A stretch of 64,000 bases of DNA from Euclidia mi (lineage: Eukaryota; Arthropoda; Insecta; Lepidoptera; Erebidae). The position numbers and the translations under genes were made by a program. The notes beneath the pieces were generated by a model, which saw only the letters and a program-made list of their open reading frames with translations, was not told the origin of the DNA and made no database searches. The stretch covers positions 2,903,898 to 2,967,897 of the forward strand of contig OX123199.2 of the NCBI GenBank assembly GCA_944739405.2. The letters are read 5' to 3'. Shown piece after piece: positions 42,855 to 54,629 of this stretch; position 1 is the stretch's first letter; every line of letters starts with the position of its first letter.

Positions 42855-43570
42855 TATTACATAAAAAAAAATACTACGTGGAACGAGGACAAGGAAAAGG
42901 TCGCTAAAACCGACAGGATGTCGAAGGAGTACATCCAGCAGGGGACTGCGACAGGCCAATTGAGAAAGTACGTATTTAACATTAGCATACATATTGTTAT
43001 CACGCTAGTTGACTTGTAAATCGATAGCTATTTCTTTTAACATATTGAACTAGATAGTCTCTTTGAATAGAGCGAGCTCGTACTCCTACTATAACCTGAT
43101 TTTACATTATTTTTATGTCATATTGATGGAACATCGAAAATCGTTTGCTTTTTTAGGGTTCCGTAGGCAAAAATGCCAAAAAACGGGACACTTACTGATT
43201 TGCTATGTCTGAATGTCTGTCTGTATGTCACAGGCACTTTATTTTAAGGCTAGGGTTTGTTTTTCTTTTTTTGTAACATTCGCAAGATGTGATGTTAAGA
43301 TAATGAGCAATTACAGGTGAATGCTCAAGTGTATCAGCACTAGCACTGATCACTGCCCTTTATTATTTTATTAATTAATTCAATACCTGGTATCTTATCA
43401 TTTAACAGAGAACGCAAAATGACAATTCATGTAGTCGCCCAGAGCAACACGCAAACAACAATTAAATGAAACTGTTCGTGCGAAATTAATGTGTGAAACA
43501 CACACAAACACATATATGTTCCAAGGTATACATTGCGCAATACATAACAACATAATTTTCTATCATCGTC
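42855..43570. other. No gene; MITE fragment
   Basis: TTTTTAGGGTTCCGTAGG near 43153 and TGTCTGTCTGTATGTC near 43215 match the start of the repeat at 17842. GAATGCTCAAGTGTATCAGC near 43320 matches the end of the 36289-type MITE. Confidence 0.4.
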
Positions 43571-43800
43571 GTCACGCCTGTACCCCCGAAGGGGTAGGCA
43601 GAGGTGTAATACTACGCTCATATTTCGCCTAGTGAATTTGAGGTCCCACGTTATAGAGGGCGAGCCTATTGCCAATATCGGGCACATGCCAGACTCCGTG
43701 CTGCTACAAAAAATTCGGAAAATCTCAGTAACACTTTTTCTTGACCCCGGAATCGAACCCTATCATCAGACGCTCACGCTATCCACAGGACCATGGGTGT
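43571..43800 (-). repeat. SINE family S2
   Basis: The minus strand has a degraded head with a GGGTTCGATTCCGGGG B box, the S2 body and the CTACCCCTTCGGGGG tail. Confidence 0.7.
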
Positions 43801-44815
43801 CATGTAAATTTTATTTTAAAGTTTCAATTATTACTTTCTGTAACGTCAAAATAATACACACGCTGTATGTAACTCATTAGATACGAGACGTCGAGAGATA
43901 CGATACGATTCGATATTAAACCCTTCACCACCCGTCTAGCTAACGTATTGTGACGCTAACTAACGCTTATTGACAGGTACAGTGGTGGACTGTGTGTAGA
44001 ACAAATTCATTATCTATTTCTATCGTATGGGCTTTTTCGATTTTCCTTTTTCGTGTGTGGCCAACTTTAGTGTCAGAGTGTTTAGACCGCCCTAATTCTT
44101 ACAGCATGGTCTAAAGATTTTTGCTTGTGATAACAACCAGTTGCTATTAATCTACGTACTTTTGGAAGCGCTCTATTATAAATGGGACACAAGCGGTCAC
44201 CCATCTAAGTGATGACCACTGTGAACGTCACTTGACTAGCACGGGCTATCATATATAAAGGGTTGGACACCGCAGGCTGAGTGAAAGAAATCTTGTGAAA
44301 TGTTTTACGTAGTCCTAAAAATGCTGTACGAGAAATCTATAAGTAGTAACTACTACTGAATATTGGAATAGTAGGCGTTTAGATTTTTTTCACTCTTTCA
44401 CTTGCCACAAGAAAATAAACCTTATTACCGCCGGCTAAGCAGTTTCTGATCGTCACGCCCACTGTGGTAGAGGCGAAAATACCTACAAGCAAAAACTTAC
44501 GGTATACAAAAGAAAGAAAAGTGAACGTAGATTGGGCAATATTCAAGTTTAACCTCTACCGAAATGACGGAATAATAACTTATCTACCTGTTTATATATT
44601 CATCATCAATACCTATTATCAAACTTAATCCATCAGTAAGCCGTATAAAGATAATATAATTGTCACATATCAATGCAGTTAGCTTTGTATTTGTAAATAT
44701 AGTAGAAGCCGTTTTTCAACCCATAGAATAGTGCAGCCTACCCCGCAATAGTAGATTTCATAATAATAAGAATCGCCATAACTGACAGATCCATAAATAG
44801 ACGTTATATTTTATA
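43801..44815. other. No gene; dispersed repeat fragment
   Basis: A segment near 44160-44260 (AGCGGTCACCCATCTAAGTG) is related to 17530-17600. No coding sequence is recognised. Confidence 0.35.
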
Positions 44816-45140
44816 AAGGGCAGCGATAGCCTAGTGGAAAGGCCGAAAGAATGCTACGCAGAGGGTCCGGGTTCGAATCCACGGCGCGCACCAATGACTT
44901 TTCGAAGTTATGTGCGTATGAAATTGTTAATTATCGCTTGCTAAACGGTGAAGGAAAACATCGTGAGGAAACCTGCATGCCTGAGAGTTCTCCATAATGT
45001 TCTCGAAAGACATGTGAAGTCTGCCAACCCGCACTAGGTCAGTGTGGTGGACTATGGCCTTACCCTTCTCATAGTGAAAAGAGGCCCGTGCCCAATAGTG
45101 GGACAATATATATATATATATAGGGCTGATGAAGATGATA
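44816..45140 (+). repeat. SINE family S1, complete copy
   Basis: The tRNA-like head has GGCAGCGATAGCCTAGTGG (A box) and GGTTCGAATCC (B box). It is followed by CACCAATGACTTTTCGAAG, GTGAAGGAAAACATCGTGAG and CTCGAAAGACATGTGAAGTC, then the GTGGTGGACTA module, a short (TA)n and GGGCTGATGAAGATGA. Imperfect ATATTT(T)ATA flanks may be its target duplication. Confidence 0.8.
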
Positions 45141-45669
45141 TTTATAAATTACTTTATTGCCGTATTACTACTTACCCCACAAAATAGTAGGTATTCATAA
45201 ATATATACCTAAATTATTTTTGACAGATAAGATAAATATTTTTTAAATATTTTCTTCTTTTTCATCTATTCACAGCTTTACACTCAATACGAGAGAGTTA
45301 AAAAAAATATTAGTATGAGTGTAGAGTGCGTCGCATAGAATGTCGGAAATCATAATGTATAGCTTATTTAATTGATAAGACTCTACATGGAATAAGTACT
45401 ATCAAAAGCAACCGCTTACGTCTTCATTAATGCTACATAATTAACCATCAAAACGAGAACAAAGCCAAACCCGCTTTACAGTACACAACAAAATCCTAGA
45501 GGTAGTCCAAAATAATAAAACTCTAATGAAGAATTAGCTATTTTTAGCCATCAATATCTGCATAATTGTTCAGTGGTATGGAGTCGAAGACCTATTAGAA
45601 AATATATTAATAAATATTTCGATGTGTGTAATAATTAAAGGGACAATAGATTCCCATACGAAATTTTGG
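45141..45669. other. AT-rich region upstream of a candidate promoter
   Basis: No repeat or coding sequence is recognised. It lies directly upstream of the predicted start site at 45680 and could hold regulatory sequence. No TATA box is seen at the expected distance. Confidence 0.35.
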
Positions 45670-45677
45670 TACACGTT

Positions 45678-45711
45678 GCAGTCTGTCGTGTGCATCTGAC
45701 GTGGTAGGACG
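45678..45711 (+). promoter_or_regulatory. Candidate core promoter: Inr plus DPE
   Basis: TTGCAGTCTG places a candidate initiator (arthropod consensus TCAKTY, here GCAGTC) with A at 45680 as +1. GGACG at 45707-45711 falls exactly at +28 to +32 and fits the downstream promoter element RGWYV. The correct spacing of two motifs at the start of a GC-richer, ATG-free stretch is the reason for the call. This is inference from sequence only. Confidence 0.4.
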
Positions 45712-45855
45712 TTCTCGTCTGCACGCAGCGTTCACCGCGCGGTTCGACTGTTCGTTTCAAGTTTACGTGTGCGTTCGCGAAGTATTTTCCGTGTGCTTGC
45801 CATTGCTGGGTGAACTCATCAGCTTCATATTTCTCTGCCTGTGTGACAATTACTG
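45680..45855 (+). other. Candidate 5' UTR exon 1 of a host gene
   Basis: The 176 nt after the predicted start site are GC-richer than the flanks and contain no ATG at all. They end in ATTACTG|GTAAGT, a strong donor site at 45856. The next good acceptor with an adjoining start codon that I see downstream is at 54176 (TTTTGTTTTTCCAG), and its first ATG opens a short coding exon at 54186. A duplicate of that exon lies at 60576. If exon 1 joins exon 2, the intron is 8.3 kb and is filled with repeats. Transcription is not proven. Confidence 0.35.
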
Positions 45856-46139
45856 GTAAGTATAATTTTTCGTAATGGATTTAGCTCAATTGCATAATAA
45901 GTGATGGAATAAGTACAGTTCCATTTTCGGTTTGAATGAGACTTCGAGAGCGTGTGAACTATTTTAAAGCGTTTCATATGTGATTAAATTAGGGATGATT
46001 AGTTATTGAAACATTTTTATTTTTTCTGGAAGTTGGTGTTTGAAATAGAACAAAGGTATTTGTTGTATAAATGCCTTTATTTCAAATCGGATTGTGAAAA
46101 TCTGAGTAATTTATTGTAATTTGCCTTCTTCAATATTTT

Positions 46140-46455
46140 GTGCTCTTTTTAGGGTATTTTTTGCTCAATGTTACTAACGGTAACAGGTAGACGCTTAAAA
46201 TTTTCACAGAATAGGTAGTTGTATATTACCTTTCAAAATAAATTATTAAATAAATAAAAAAATTAATATTAAAGGGGGACTCCCATACAACAAACTTAAT
46301 TTTTAAGCAATTCGTTACTCGATCTTAATAAACAGGTAGAAACTTAAAAGACTTTTAAGTATACCTACATACAACAAACGTGATTTTCTTTTATAGATGA
46401 TGGTACGGAACCCTTCGTGCGCGAGTTCGACTCGCACTTGCCCAATTTTTATTTT
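46140..46455 (+). repeat. Dispersed repeat related to 17842-18345
   Basis: It shares TTGTATATTACCTTTCAAAA, GATCTTAATAAACAGGTAGA and GATGATGGTACGGAAC with the earlier copy. The left terminal part is missing. Confidence 0.6.
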
Positions 46456-46699
46456 TCACGAGGCTTTGTCGCTTAGCGACTTCTAACATATTGATTTAAA
46501 TATTTTAATGTTCATTCAGTGGAAAAGGAGTATGACCAAAACTGGGCTTTGTGGCACGTTTGCTTCTAAACCATTCATATCTAGAAAATCTTCTTGTATT
46601 TTATAATTTTATATGTATTAATTTTAATTTAAAGCGAATGGGGGATTTTTAGTTCATTTCCCAAACATTAGGTTTCCGTTAATTTTTTTTGTGAATAGA

Positions 46700-47375
46700 T
46701 TTTTTGCTAAGTAATAGTAATTTGGCAAATGAAATTACGCGAAAAAAACGCGTTTTTTGGGAAGTGAAAATTTGTCAAATTCCTTTCAGTCAAACAAGGC
46801 AGACCCAGTATTCACATGTAATGAGCATTCTTGCGGATGTTACAAAACAGAAAAAACTAGAATTTTTGCGAGCATTCTTACGAACGTTCTGGCGAGTATT
46901 CTAGCGAATTGAGAACGATTTTGCTTTGACGTTTTTGCTAATTAGGGCGGTTTCAGATAAGCGTATTTTTCTGCGCGTATAAGGTCGTTTCAGCATACGC
47001 GCTTACATGCGCGCTACATTTCACGCTTCAAAAAACCAGACTCGCGTACACGGGCATATTTCGGCGTGTTCGCTCGAAGCAGTAGTGACATCTTGTCAGT
47101 GTTAACATGGATTCTGACGGCTCGCGCTTGTACGAGCTTAGAAGCGCGTCAACGCTCGTACGAGTTGCGCGTGTGCCAAAAGGCCGTCTATACGAGCCTA
47201 CATGCGCTTCCAAAAACGAGCTTATACGCGCGTATAGAACGCTAATCTGAAACCACCCTTAGAGCATTCGCTAGAAAGTTCGTAGCAATATCCGACTCAG
47301 TTCTTTGTTCAATTCGACAAAACAAAAAACTGCGAATGCTCGCTATTCCGTGACAAGTGAATACTCAGATATATT
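46700..47375 (-). repeat. MITE-like repeat that hosts the Harbinger MITE
   Basis: On the minus strand the right end is GTGCTAATATATCTGAGTAT at about 47372, matching the left end of the repeat at 36289. Body blocks (GAGCATTCTTGCGGATGTTA, CGTTCTGGCGAG) also match. The homology continues across both sides of the 46945-47258 insertion. The left boundary is uncertain. Confidence 0.45.
46945..47258 (+). mobile_element. Harbinger-type MITE
   Basis: This 314 bp element has terminal inverted repeats GGGCGGTTTCAGATAAGCG and GGGTGGTTTCAGATTAGCG (inverted at the right end). It is flanked by TTA at 46942-46944 and 47259-47261. A 3 bp TWA duplication is the hallmark of PIF/Harbinger transposons. It is rich in CGCGTA motifs and has no coding sequence. 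Confidence 0.7.
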
Positions 47376-49187
47376 AGCACTATTACATGCCTTTGGTTCA
47401 TACCCTAATCTAGTATAAGACCAAAATATGGGAAGAATTATATACACCCGAACAAAAAAATATTTGAGTGGAATAACCTTTTAATTATATTTTCGTTTGG
47501 AATACGAATAATAATAAAATGTGGTACGAACTCCGCTACCAGTAACATTAATGGCTTCTGAGGTAACAAAAACTACGTCTTAACAGACCTTGATCGGGTT
47601 GTTTTCACCATACGTGAAAAGTAATACATGTGCAATCATCAACTGTGCAAGGATTTATTCAATATGATATTAAAAACAGCTTTTTACAGGCACAGTGCGT
47701 GCTTTTGTTTGAAAAAGACGCCAAATTAATAAATTGTTGATGCAAACATTTGTTATTAATTTTAGTTTTTATTAACCAGTGTAATCCATCATAATCCGTT
47801 TCGTGTTTTGCCTGTAGCATCTAAGAGCAAGATCTGGAAATGGTGAAAGTAAATATTCTGTCAAATGGAGTTCTTCTTTCGTGTCAATGACGAGTCTCAA
47901 GTTTCAATGTATCAAATCTTGAAGATTGCTTCAACTAATTTAAGTGATAATAGTTTTACATAAATGTGACTATAGTCTTCATTTAATCAGTACAATTTTA
48001 CACAAGTAACTTCTATTTATATTCAGTGCATGTTTTGCAATAAGGCAGATTGTTTGAAACTATTTGTCTATAGAACCTTTTATGAAGAACAAAATTGACT
48101 TTGAAGTGATATTTCGAAAACACATTGTTACAAGCTTTCGTACATTGCAATAAAGCGAGTATCAGAATCTGCTTTACTTCGTCCTGCCAATGAGTATTTT
48201 TTTATTTGTTTGTGCAGACATCAGGCTACAGAAATAAATAAGACCAAAAGAAAAAATTCATCATACCTGATGTGTACCACTGGTTACTTTAGGATTTGCC
48301 CACGGTATTTGGATTAGGAATTTCGCGGAATAAACACTAGCAGGCAGATAAATCCTGAGAGTTACGTGCATTTTACGTGTGGTTTTGAACGTTGAAATAA
48401 ATTTATATTTGTTCCGTAACTTTACGGGTAGCAAAAAAGACAAACCAGTATTCATGATTTGTCTTGGAATTCAGATAAAACGTACGTGGTTTACAAAAAA
48501 TCCTCGCAGCTCGCAATGAACAAAGTGTTAATGGATGTCCTGATTAACTTGGGACTTAAAACCTCCGACGTAAAAGCAAATCTATTAATCTATACTTCTA
48601 ACATATTATTATAGTCTAAACCAATTAAACGAATTAAATGTATTGTATTTGTTTAAAAGCTGGCGAGTTCTAGATAGCTTTTAGCTTTACACAATATATA
48701 AACCCGTGGCGAAGATTAAAATAATATCCTGATGCATTTCTGTGTATATTAAATTAATGGCTTTTATTATTACCATACCTTTAATAAATATTAACATGTA
48801 ATAAGTAAACCAATATACTAAATTACAATGTACATCGCTATAGTTGTTACGGGAAATCGCAAATATAATAATATAATATCACTTAAGGTTTCCACGAATG
48901 TACTTTGACCTCAAACGCGTCGATTTTTACGAATTCAAGCACAAATATATTTTTTTGTCACATAGCAAGCTCATTGTAAGACAATTACAATGAAGCCTTC
49001 GCTGCGTCTTGGCTGTTTGTTAAATAGTGGAGAAATATGTTACTAGGTGCCACATTTTATTCCATGGGTTTAGTCAGAGGTGACTAAAGTAAATACAGCA
49101 AATTGTATCTTTGGGAAGTGACGGAAACCTCTACTAACCCGTCATGCGTGGTATAGTAGGTCAACTCTTCCTTTGGTCTCATAATGC
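47376..49187. other. No gene recognised
   Basis: AT-rich, low-repeat sequence, within the intron if the exon 1 call is right. No coding sequence is convincing. Confidence 0.35.
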
Positions 49188-49735
49188 TTTTTTTTTTTGG
49201 TGTCGGGTTAGAAAATCCTCATGGAGTCCCTCCGCCCTGGGGGAAAAGGACGAAGGGGACTGTCAGACTCTTACTGACTAAAAACCAACCCGTATTCCTC
49301 ACGTACCCGTGTGTCGGAGGGTCGGGTATCGCTGAAGCATTCCTCGCTACCCCCCGACGGGTATTGGCCCGCCAGATGGTCAGGCGGGCCCCGAACAAAA
49401 CCCCCTTGGCGGCGGATGAAGGTGTTGGGCTCCGCCGCCAAAACACTCAGCGGCCGCAGAGGATAGGGCAGGACGGCAACGCAACACCGCATCTCCTCTT
49501 CCTCTGCGGCCCCACCGCGACACAACGATGGTGCGCTCCCATTTAGTGTTAAACCGCCAACGCCGACACGCCTCTCCTCCCGCGACCGCACCCGACTGTG
49601 AGGGACAGAAGAACTGTCCCTCGCACCCGCCCCTTTGGACGCGTCCTGCGCAGGCCTCCGTCAAGCCCACGCGGAGCGTCCCCTCCTGGATCCCTCTTAG
49701 CTTCACCGCGGGTGACATGCTCTTGTCACGACATT
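49188..49735 (-). repeat. GC-rich LINE 3' end (R1-like 3' UTR)
   Basis: A GC-rich block begins with a run of T at 49189-49198 (a poly(A) tail on the minus strand), followed by GGTGTCGGGTTAGAAAATCC. This layout is that of the long GC-rich 3' UTR and C-terminal region of lepidopteran R1-group LINEs. Overlapping open frames on both strands are a consequence of GC content. No conserved protein motif is clear. Confidence 0.5.
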
Positions 49736-51350
49736 AGTAGTGTCTTATCTCTAAAAAGGGACTGTGAAAGGCTGTATAATTGATAGAAATATAAAGTAAA
49801 GGTCCCAAAATACCAACTTTATGGACTGCCAAATGTAACTTGGTGGATGTTTCATTAAAATTTAAAAGCAAAGTGGCCTGCATACGCATCGATTTTTTTA
49901 CTATGGGACATCAAATGAAGATAATGTAGGCTTTTAGTAAAATTTAACTAACCACTAGCGTGGTTTAATAAATATGTGTACAATATTGATGCATCCATTA
50001 GCACTGCACGTAAGCGATCTCTCATACTAGTTTTATATTACATTCAAATATTCTGTTTTATGGTATCTCGGCGCAATCCATCCAATGGCCTTAAATGTTC
50101 ATTTGTCAAAAATAAATAAATCTGGCGCTCTTTTTCCTTAAAAGGAGCACCAAATTTATTTCTCTTTTCATGTAAACTTTGATATTTGCCATGGACGTTC
50201 TCGGCAGATCATGATCCCTTTCATTTAAAATTTTGATAAAGTTCAAAATAATTAAATTATGGAATATGATCAACTTATTTTTGACTCGAAATTTAACCGA
50301 GTGATATACCCGTCGCTAAGTTAATCTTTATCTTCATACGAGTACAATTCAAGCTACTGTAGGCACCATAAATAATCAATACTGAGTCACCTATATTACA
50401 TAGGTAACATGGACAAGTTAGAACTGAACACTAGCAGTGACACAAAAAGTTAATATTCAGTCAAATCTGGTTGGACTAGTACACGGATCTTCGGTTAGAA
50501 GGTGGAAGTCTTGGATGCAACCAGGATAACTCTAGGACGATGATAATGACTTGGATGGACATTACTATTGCACGTGATATTAGTACTCAAACCAGTCTGT
50601 AATCCCTTATATTGCAAAGTACGAAAATTTTGTTAAAGGATATGTGCGGCGCTTCTGTCTATATAATTTAACACTAAATTCAGCAGCAGGTAGTAAAATT
50701 TGAAATAGCTATGAGTGCTTGGAAACAGCGAAACTTCACAAAATCCACCAATATCGAGCTCGAAATACGTTTTAGTATTTGGTTTATTTGTACAAAAGCA
50801 TAAATGGGGTTACGGATGGATAGTTTTGGGTAAACCTTGCGCTGCTTTGAAGCAGCCATTGACACATTTGAACAAATACTCGTACATTTTGAAAGAGCGA
50901 CGTAAATTGACCCAAGTTTAATATTGGCGAAGATATTTATGTTGATTACGGAGGCAGCCGTCAAATTATGCCGTTTAGTATTGAATGTTTAGAAGTGACA
51001 CGTTTTAATTATTTTTCTCTGTTTCACGGTTAGCTGCTAACATTTGGTGTTAAAAGAATAACCTGCCCTTTAGGAGGCTTACACGGGGATATGGATCCAA
51101 CGTGCAGAGGCCCTTAGAGAGTTTTGATCTAAAATGGGATGGGACACATGCTAAGGAGCCTTCACGACTGCACCACTGAGTACAGCTATGGTAGTCCGCA
51201 CTACTTGTAAGACTATTGTACTGATATGGAGCCTAATTTAATAAAGTTATGGGAATGGGTGTTTAATGGATTGGTAATATTACACTATGGATTTATAATT
51301 TTTTTGTTATTATGTTTGTATTTTTTTATGTAGTGACTTATGCTGGTTGG
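49736..51350. other. No gene recognised; some less AT-rich parts
   Basis: Within this stretch 50700-51250 looks less repetitive than elsewhere, but frames are short and I recognise none. The short repeat-like phrase GTCTTGGATGCAACCAGGAT is at about 50508. Confidence 0.3.
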
Positions 51351-51580
51351 TATACACTTACTGAGTCTTCTTCTTCTTCGTGTCAATGGTTTCAACTATA
51401 TGAGACCTGCATAATACTCTCTTATTTCCTTTGAAGTGGCCTCTCAGAGCTCAGACACAGTGCAGGTGCTCGGGCAAGAAGGACATATCAGCAAGTGATC
51501 CATTGTCTGCTCCAGCTCACTAAATTCACACTTGGCAAGGTCGGGGTCCCTGAACAGTCCCTGAACTGGGTGAAAGCTCC
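51351..51580 (-). pseudogene. Possible retroelement C-terminal fragment
   Basis: A short minus-strand stretch encodes FRDPDLAKCEFSELEQTMDH and then LLICPSC, reminiscent of the C-x-H-x-C knuckle (C-E-TMDHLL-CP) near the end of LINE or other retroelement proteins. It is too short and decayed to assign to a family. Confidence 0.35.
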
Positions 51581-51659
51581 TAATACAATTGAAAGATACC
51601 CAAAAAAGCTCACTAAAAACGAAAAATAAAAAAACATATTCTTAAAATCTTCTTAGTTT

Positions 51660-52115
51660 TATGGTCTATATTGTCAAATAAAAAAAAAAAAAAACAAAAA
51701 ATTAAAAACATAACATTAAGTATCCACATATTGACCATTACTGGCGTGTGAGATTTAAACTTAAACAGTTCGATAAATTATAATTTAGATTGTAAGTTAA
51801 CATTACAAAATACATTTAAATAAAAATACAAACAAAAAAGAAAGATAACAGGCATCACATAACACTTTACATATATTATGAGGGATTGACTATCAAGTCG
51901 TTACATAGCGATCAAGGGACTCCTGGACGCTATAGAAGCACCTATCCGCCAGCCAGGCATATAACTTTCGACGAAAGATAGTTCGAGGCATATCCCTGAA
52001 TTCCCTTGGCAATTTATTATATATTTTTATCGATATTGGATAGCAATTCCTTCTGTACAGTTCTGTCCTTATACAAGGTAATAATAATTTATCTGAATAG
52101 CGAGTATTAAATTTA
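51660..52115 (-). pseudogene. CR1/L2-type LINE, 3'-terminal fragment
   Basis: Minus-strand 52080-51900 encodes RRNCYPISIKIYNKLPREF, then FRRKLYAWLADRCFY and a stop after about 15 more residues. The IYNKLP and FRRKL pattern is the usual C-terminus of CR1/L2/Jockey LINE ORF2. AT-rich 3' UTR sequence follows. The rest of ORF2 is missing. Confidence 0.55.
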
Positions 52116-53053
52116 CAAAAGTCACCAAACGTTTTATATACATAAATGTTTGTTATTTTTTACAAATACAAGAAGAAAAAACTGAAGTTAAATACGTTTT
52201 ATTCATCTCAATTTTGCCTAAAATTGAGGCGAATAGTGGCGAGAAGTGGTCATGGTAAAATAATTACGTGATATAAACTGGTTACGAAATATTATTTAAA
52301 GTATCAATGGTTGTTTGTTACTTTTTGACGTAAGTAAATACTACTTAATATATTTTGAATACCGTACAACCTCACGAAGGTGAAACTGCGGATAAAATCA
52401 AGGTGAAATAATTTTTTTTTTTTAATACTTAAGAAGATGAGGAAGAGGACAACCTACATATAATTCGTTGGCACAGTTGAAAGAAAATGTTGGGTCCGGG
52501 TCGTATCAAGAGGGCAAAGAACGTATTGCGTAGTGATGTAAGCGGTCACGACCGCTGCGATGAGAGGGGCAAATTCGATCTCAGAGTAAGATGTAAGCGT
52601 AGTTCTATAATCAAATTAAAGTTGTTAATTTTTTGTAGGCATTTACGTGCACACGAATACCTACTAGATCACTAACCTGATTAGTAAATTTTTTTAAAGG
52701 CTTGGCAACATAATTCTCTATAGCATTACAAAAGTCGGTCCATTTTGATCATCACATCAGACTGAATCTTGCTTACGTATACACAAAAGGCATTTCTACG
52801 AAATCAAAATACCTCTACTTTAAAATTCAACGTAAAAACCACTCGATATTCAGTTCAACTATATATATTTTCTACGAAGCAGCTTCCGTCCGCTGTTCAA
52901 ATAAATACAATAACAGTATTACCAGGAAACGCGTGATTGAATTCGTTTGTCAGAGAGCACTGGCTAGTTTACATTGACATGAAACTTACACGTGCGTTTC
53001 TCTGGGTTAATATATTTTACATTCGCTTCTATAAATGTTCTGTGTACTATAAA
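52116..53053. other. No gene recognised
   Basis: AT-rich sequence, with nothing supportable seen. Confidence 0.35.
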
Positions 53054-53165
53054 TCTGTATATATAAAGTCCTTGCGTTACTGACTGACTGACAGACAAGC
53101 TACAGCCAAAACTATCAGGCGTAGGAAGCTGACATTTGGCATGTATGTTCCTTGGGGACCGATCG
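53054..53165 (+). repeat. Mini-Helitron 5' fragment
   Basis: TCTGTATATATAAAGTCCTT and GACTGACTGACAGAC, then CCTTGGGGACCG, match the element at 34189-34399. The 3' end is missing. Confidence 0.6.
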
Positions 53166-53854
53166 CGCAGAGACAGTTAAATAAAAAAAGCGCGGCAGAA
53201 AACTGAAAGCAATGGCAAATACTTCACCGACAAGAGCAATGCTTTTAAATGAAAGAAAAAGAATAATACTATTATGTATTAAAGTTTTTCAATATTATGA
53301 TGAAAATTAAATTACAGTGGCGTGAAAATACAAATTCACCTACGCCTCTGCTAAAAAAGATATTAAATTCGATGTCAATATACAGACGAAATTTCACAGA
53401 ATTTGTGAAAACGAAAACATTGCTTCAAATAAATATTTTAATTTTGTCACATGCCTATATCTGGATTCCTCTATATAAACATAATTCTCCAAGGGAAATA
53501 TTGAATTTAAATATTTACAAAGTCCCTACTTAAATTTACTTATCATGGTATTTTAATGTATAGTATAAGGTATTTTCTATATTTATTGAACACATGATTA
53601 AATATTTTACCAGATAATACTAAAACCAAATAAAATCTCCAAAAATAACTTTCATGTTTGATGTTCGATTCACTTATGGAGACTAGAACCACGGGCCAAT
53701 TGAGGCAGTTAATTATAGTATTAATAGCAATGTATTAAATAAAACGGTATATGTTTGGATAAATTATTACTATGATATTAATGAGCCATATAAAAGTCAA
53801 TAGTCCCCACACGGTGACCAAAACTGCGCGTTTGCAATCTGCACATATCTTGCG

Positions 53855-54025
53855 AGAACATTATAGTACATTTCTTGAGGATGTTTTATTAACCTTCAAG
53901 CTAGCCATCTGAGAGTTCTCCATAATGTTCTCGAAAGACATGTTAAGTCTGTTAAGCCGCAGTTGGCCAGCGTGGTGGACTACTTTTCTCACAGTGAGAT
54001 GAGGCCCGTGCCCAGCAGTGGGACA

Positions 54026-54069
<44 letters not shown>

Positions 54070-54150
54070 CGCACATAGCTTCAAAAAGTCATCGGCACCG
54101 AGAATTTGAACCCGACACTCTCTACATGGCAATCCATTTGGATTTCCCCT
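53855..54150 (+). repeat. SINE S1 pieces with (AT)n
   Basis: A plus-strand S1 3' part (GTTCTCGAAAGACATG, GTGGTGGACTA) runs into about 20 AT units at 54022-54066. A minus-strand S1 head follows (CGCACATAGCTTCAAAAAGTC). Both pieces are also in the duplicate at 60234-60540, where the (AT)n is much shorter. Confidence 0.65.
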
Positions 54151-54185
54151 AGAATCACTCAATTTTGTTTTTCCAGGTAAACAAC

Positions 54186-54274
54186 ATGGACTTTCCGGAC
54201 GATTTCTACAATGATATTGACTTGCCGGACGATTTCTACAGCGTTCTCAATTCACTGCCTCCTGCGGGTCTAGA
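54186..54274 (+). CDS. Candidate host-gene start exon, copy 1
   Basis: An acceptor (TTTTGTTTTTCCAG at 54176) is followed by nine bases and ATGG. The 89 nt coding part ends at a GTGAGT donor (54275), leaving phase 2. It encodes 29 residues plus two bases. The peptide is very acidic and aromatic, with D-[FL]-P-D-D-F-Y repeated at residues 2-8 and 12-18, coming from two 22 nt near-repeats 30 nt apart. An acidic, Phe-rich N-terminus would suit a transcription activator, but that is speculation and I cannot name the gene. Exon 1 may be at 45680-45855. An almost identical copy lies at 60576. Confidence 0.5.
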
Positions 54275-54581
54275 GTGAGTATCGAAAACCTTTCATAATT
54301 TTATTTCACACTAGCTTTTGCGCGCGGCTTCGCTCGCGTTATATTTGGGGAAACATAAATCTCTTTTATTGTACGAATACGAAAAATATTTACTTTATTA
54401 AGACAATATGTATGAAGCGACAGTACTGACAGATACGATAGCATATGCGCAGCACTTAATTAACAGCGAATGCGTTCTTACTTCCAACAGTTAGATTGGT
54501 GCCGTACGAACTTTGACCCTCCCTACAATCCCTTCCAGGTTATTTTTTGCAACTAATGGTACCCTATGTCCGTCTCCATAT

Positions 54582-54585
<4 letters not shown>

Positions 54586-54624
<39 letters not shown>
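54586..54624. repeat. (AT)n microsatellite
   Basis: About 19 AT units. The equivalent place in the duplicate (about 60977) has only a few. Confidence 0.9.

Positions 54625-54629
<5 letters not shown>

Noticed and set aside
49184..49783. Several overlapping open frames in the GC-rich block
   Set aside because: Open frames on both strands at once reflect high GC content. The poly(T) start and position fit a LINE 3' UTR, and no domain is recognisable.
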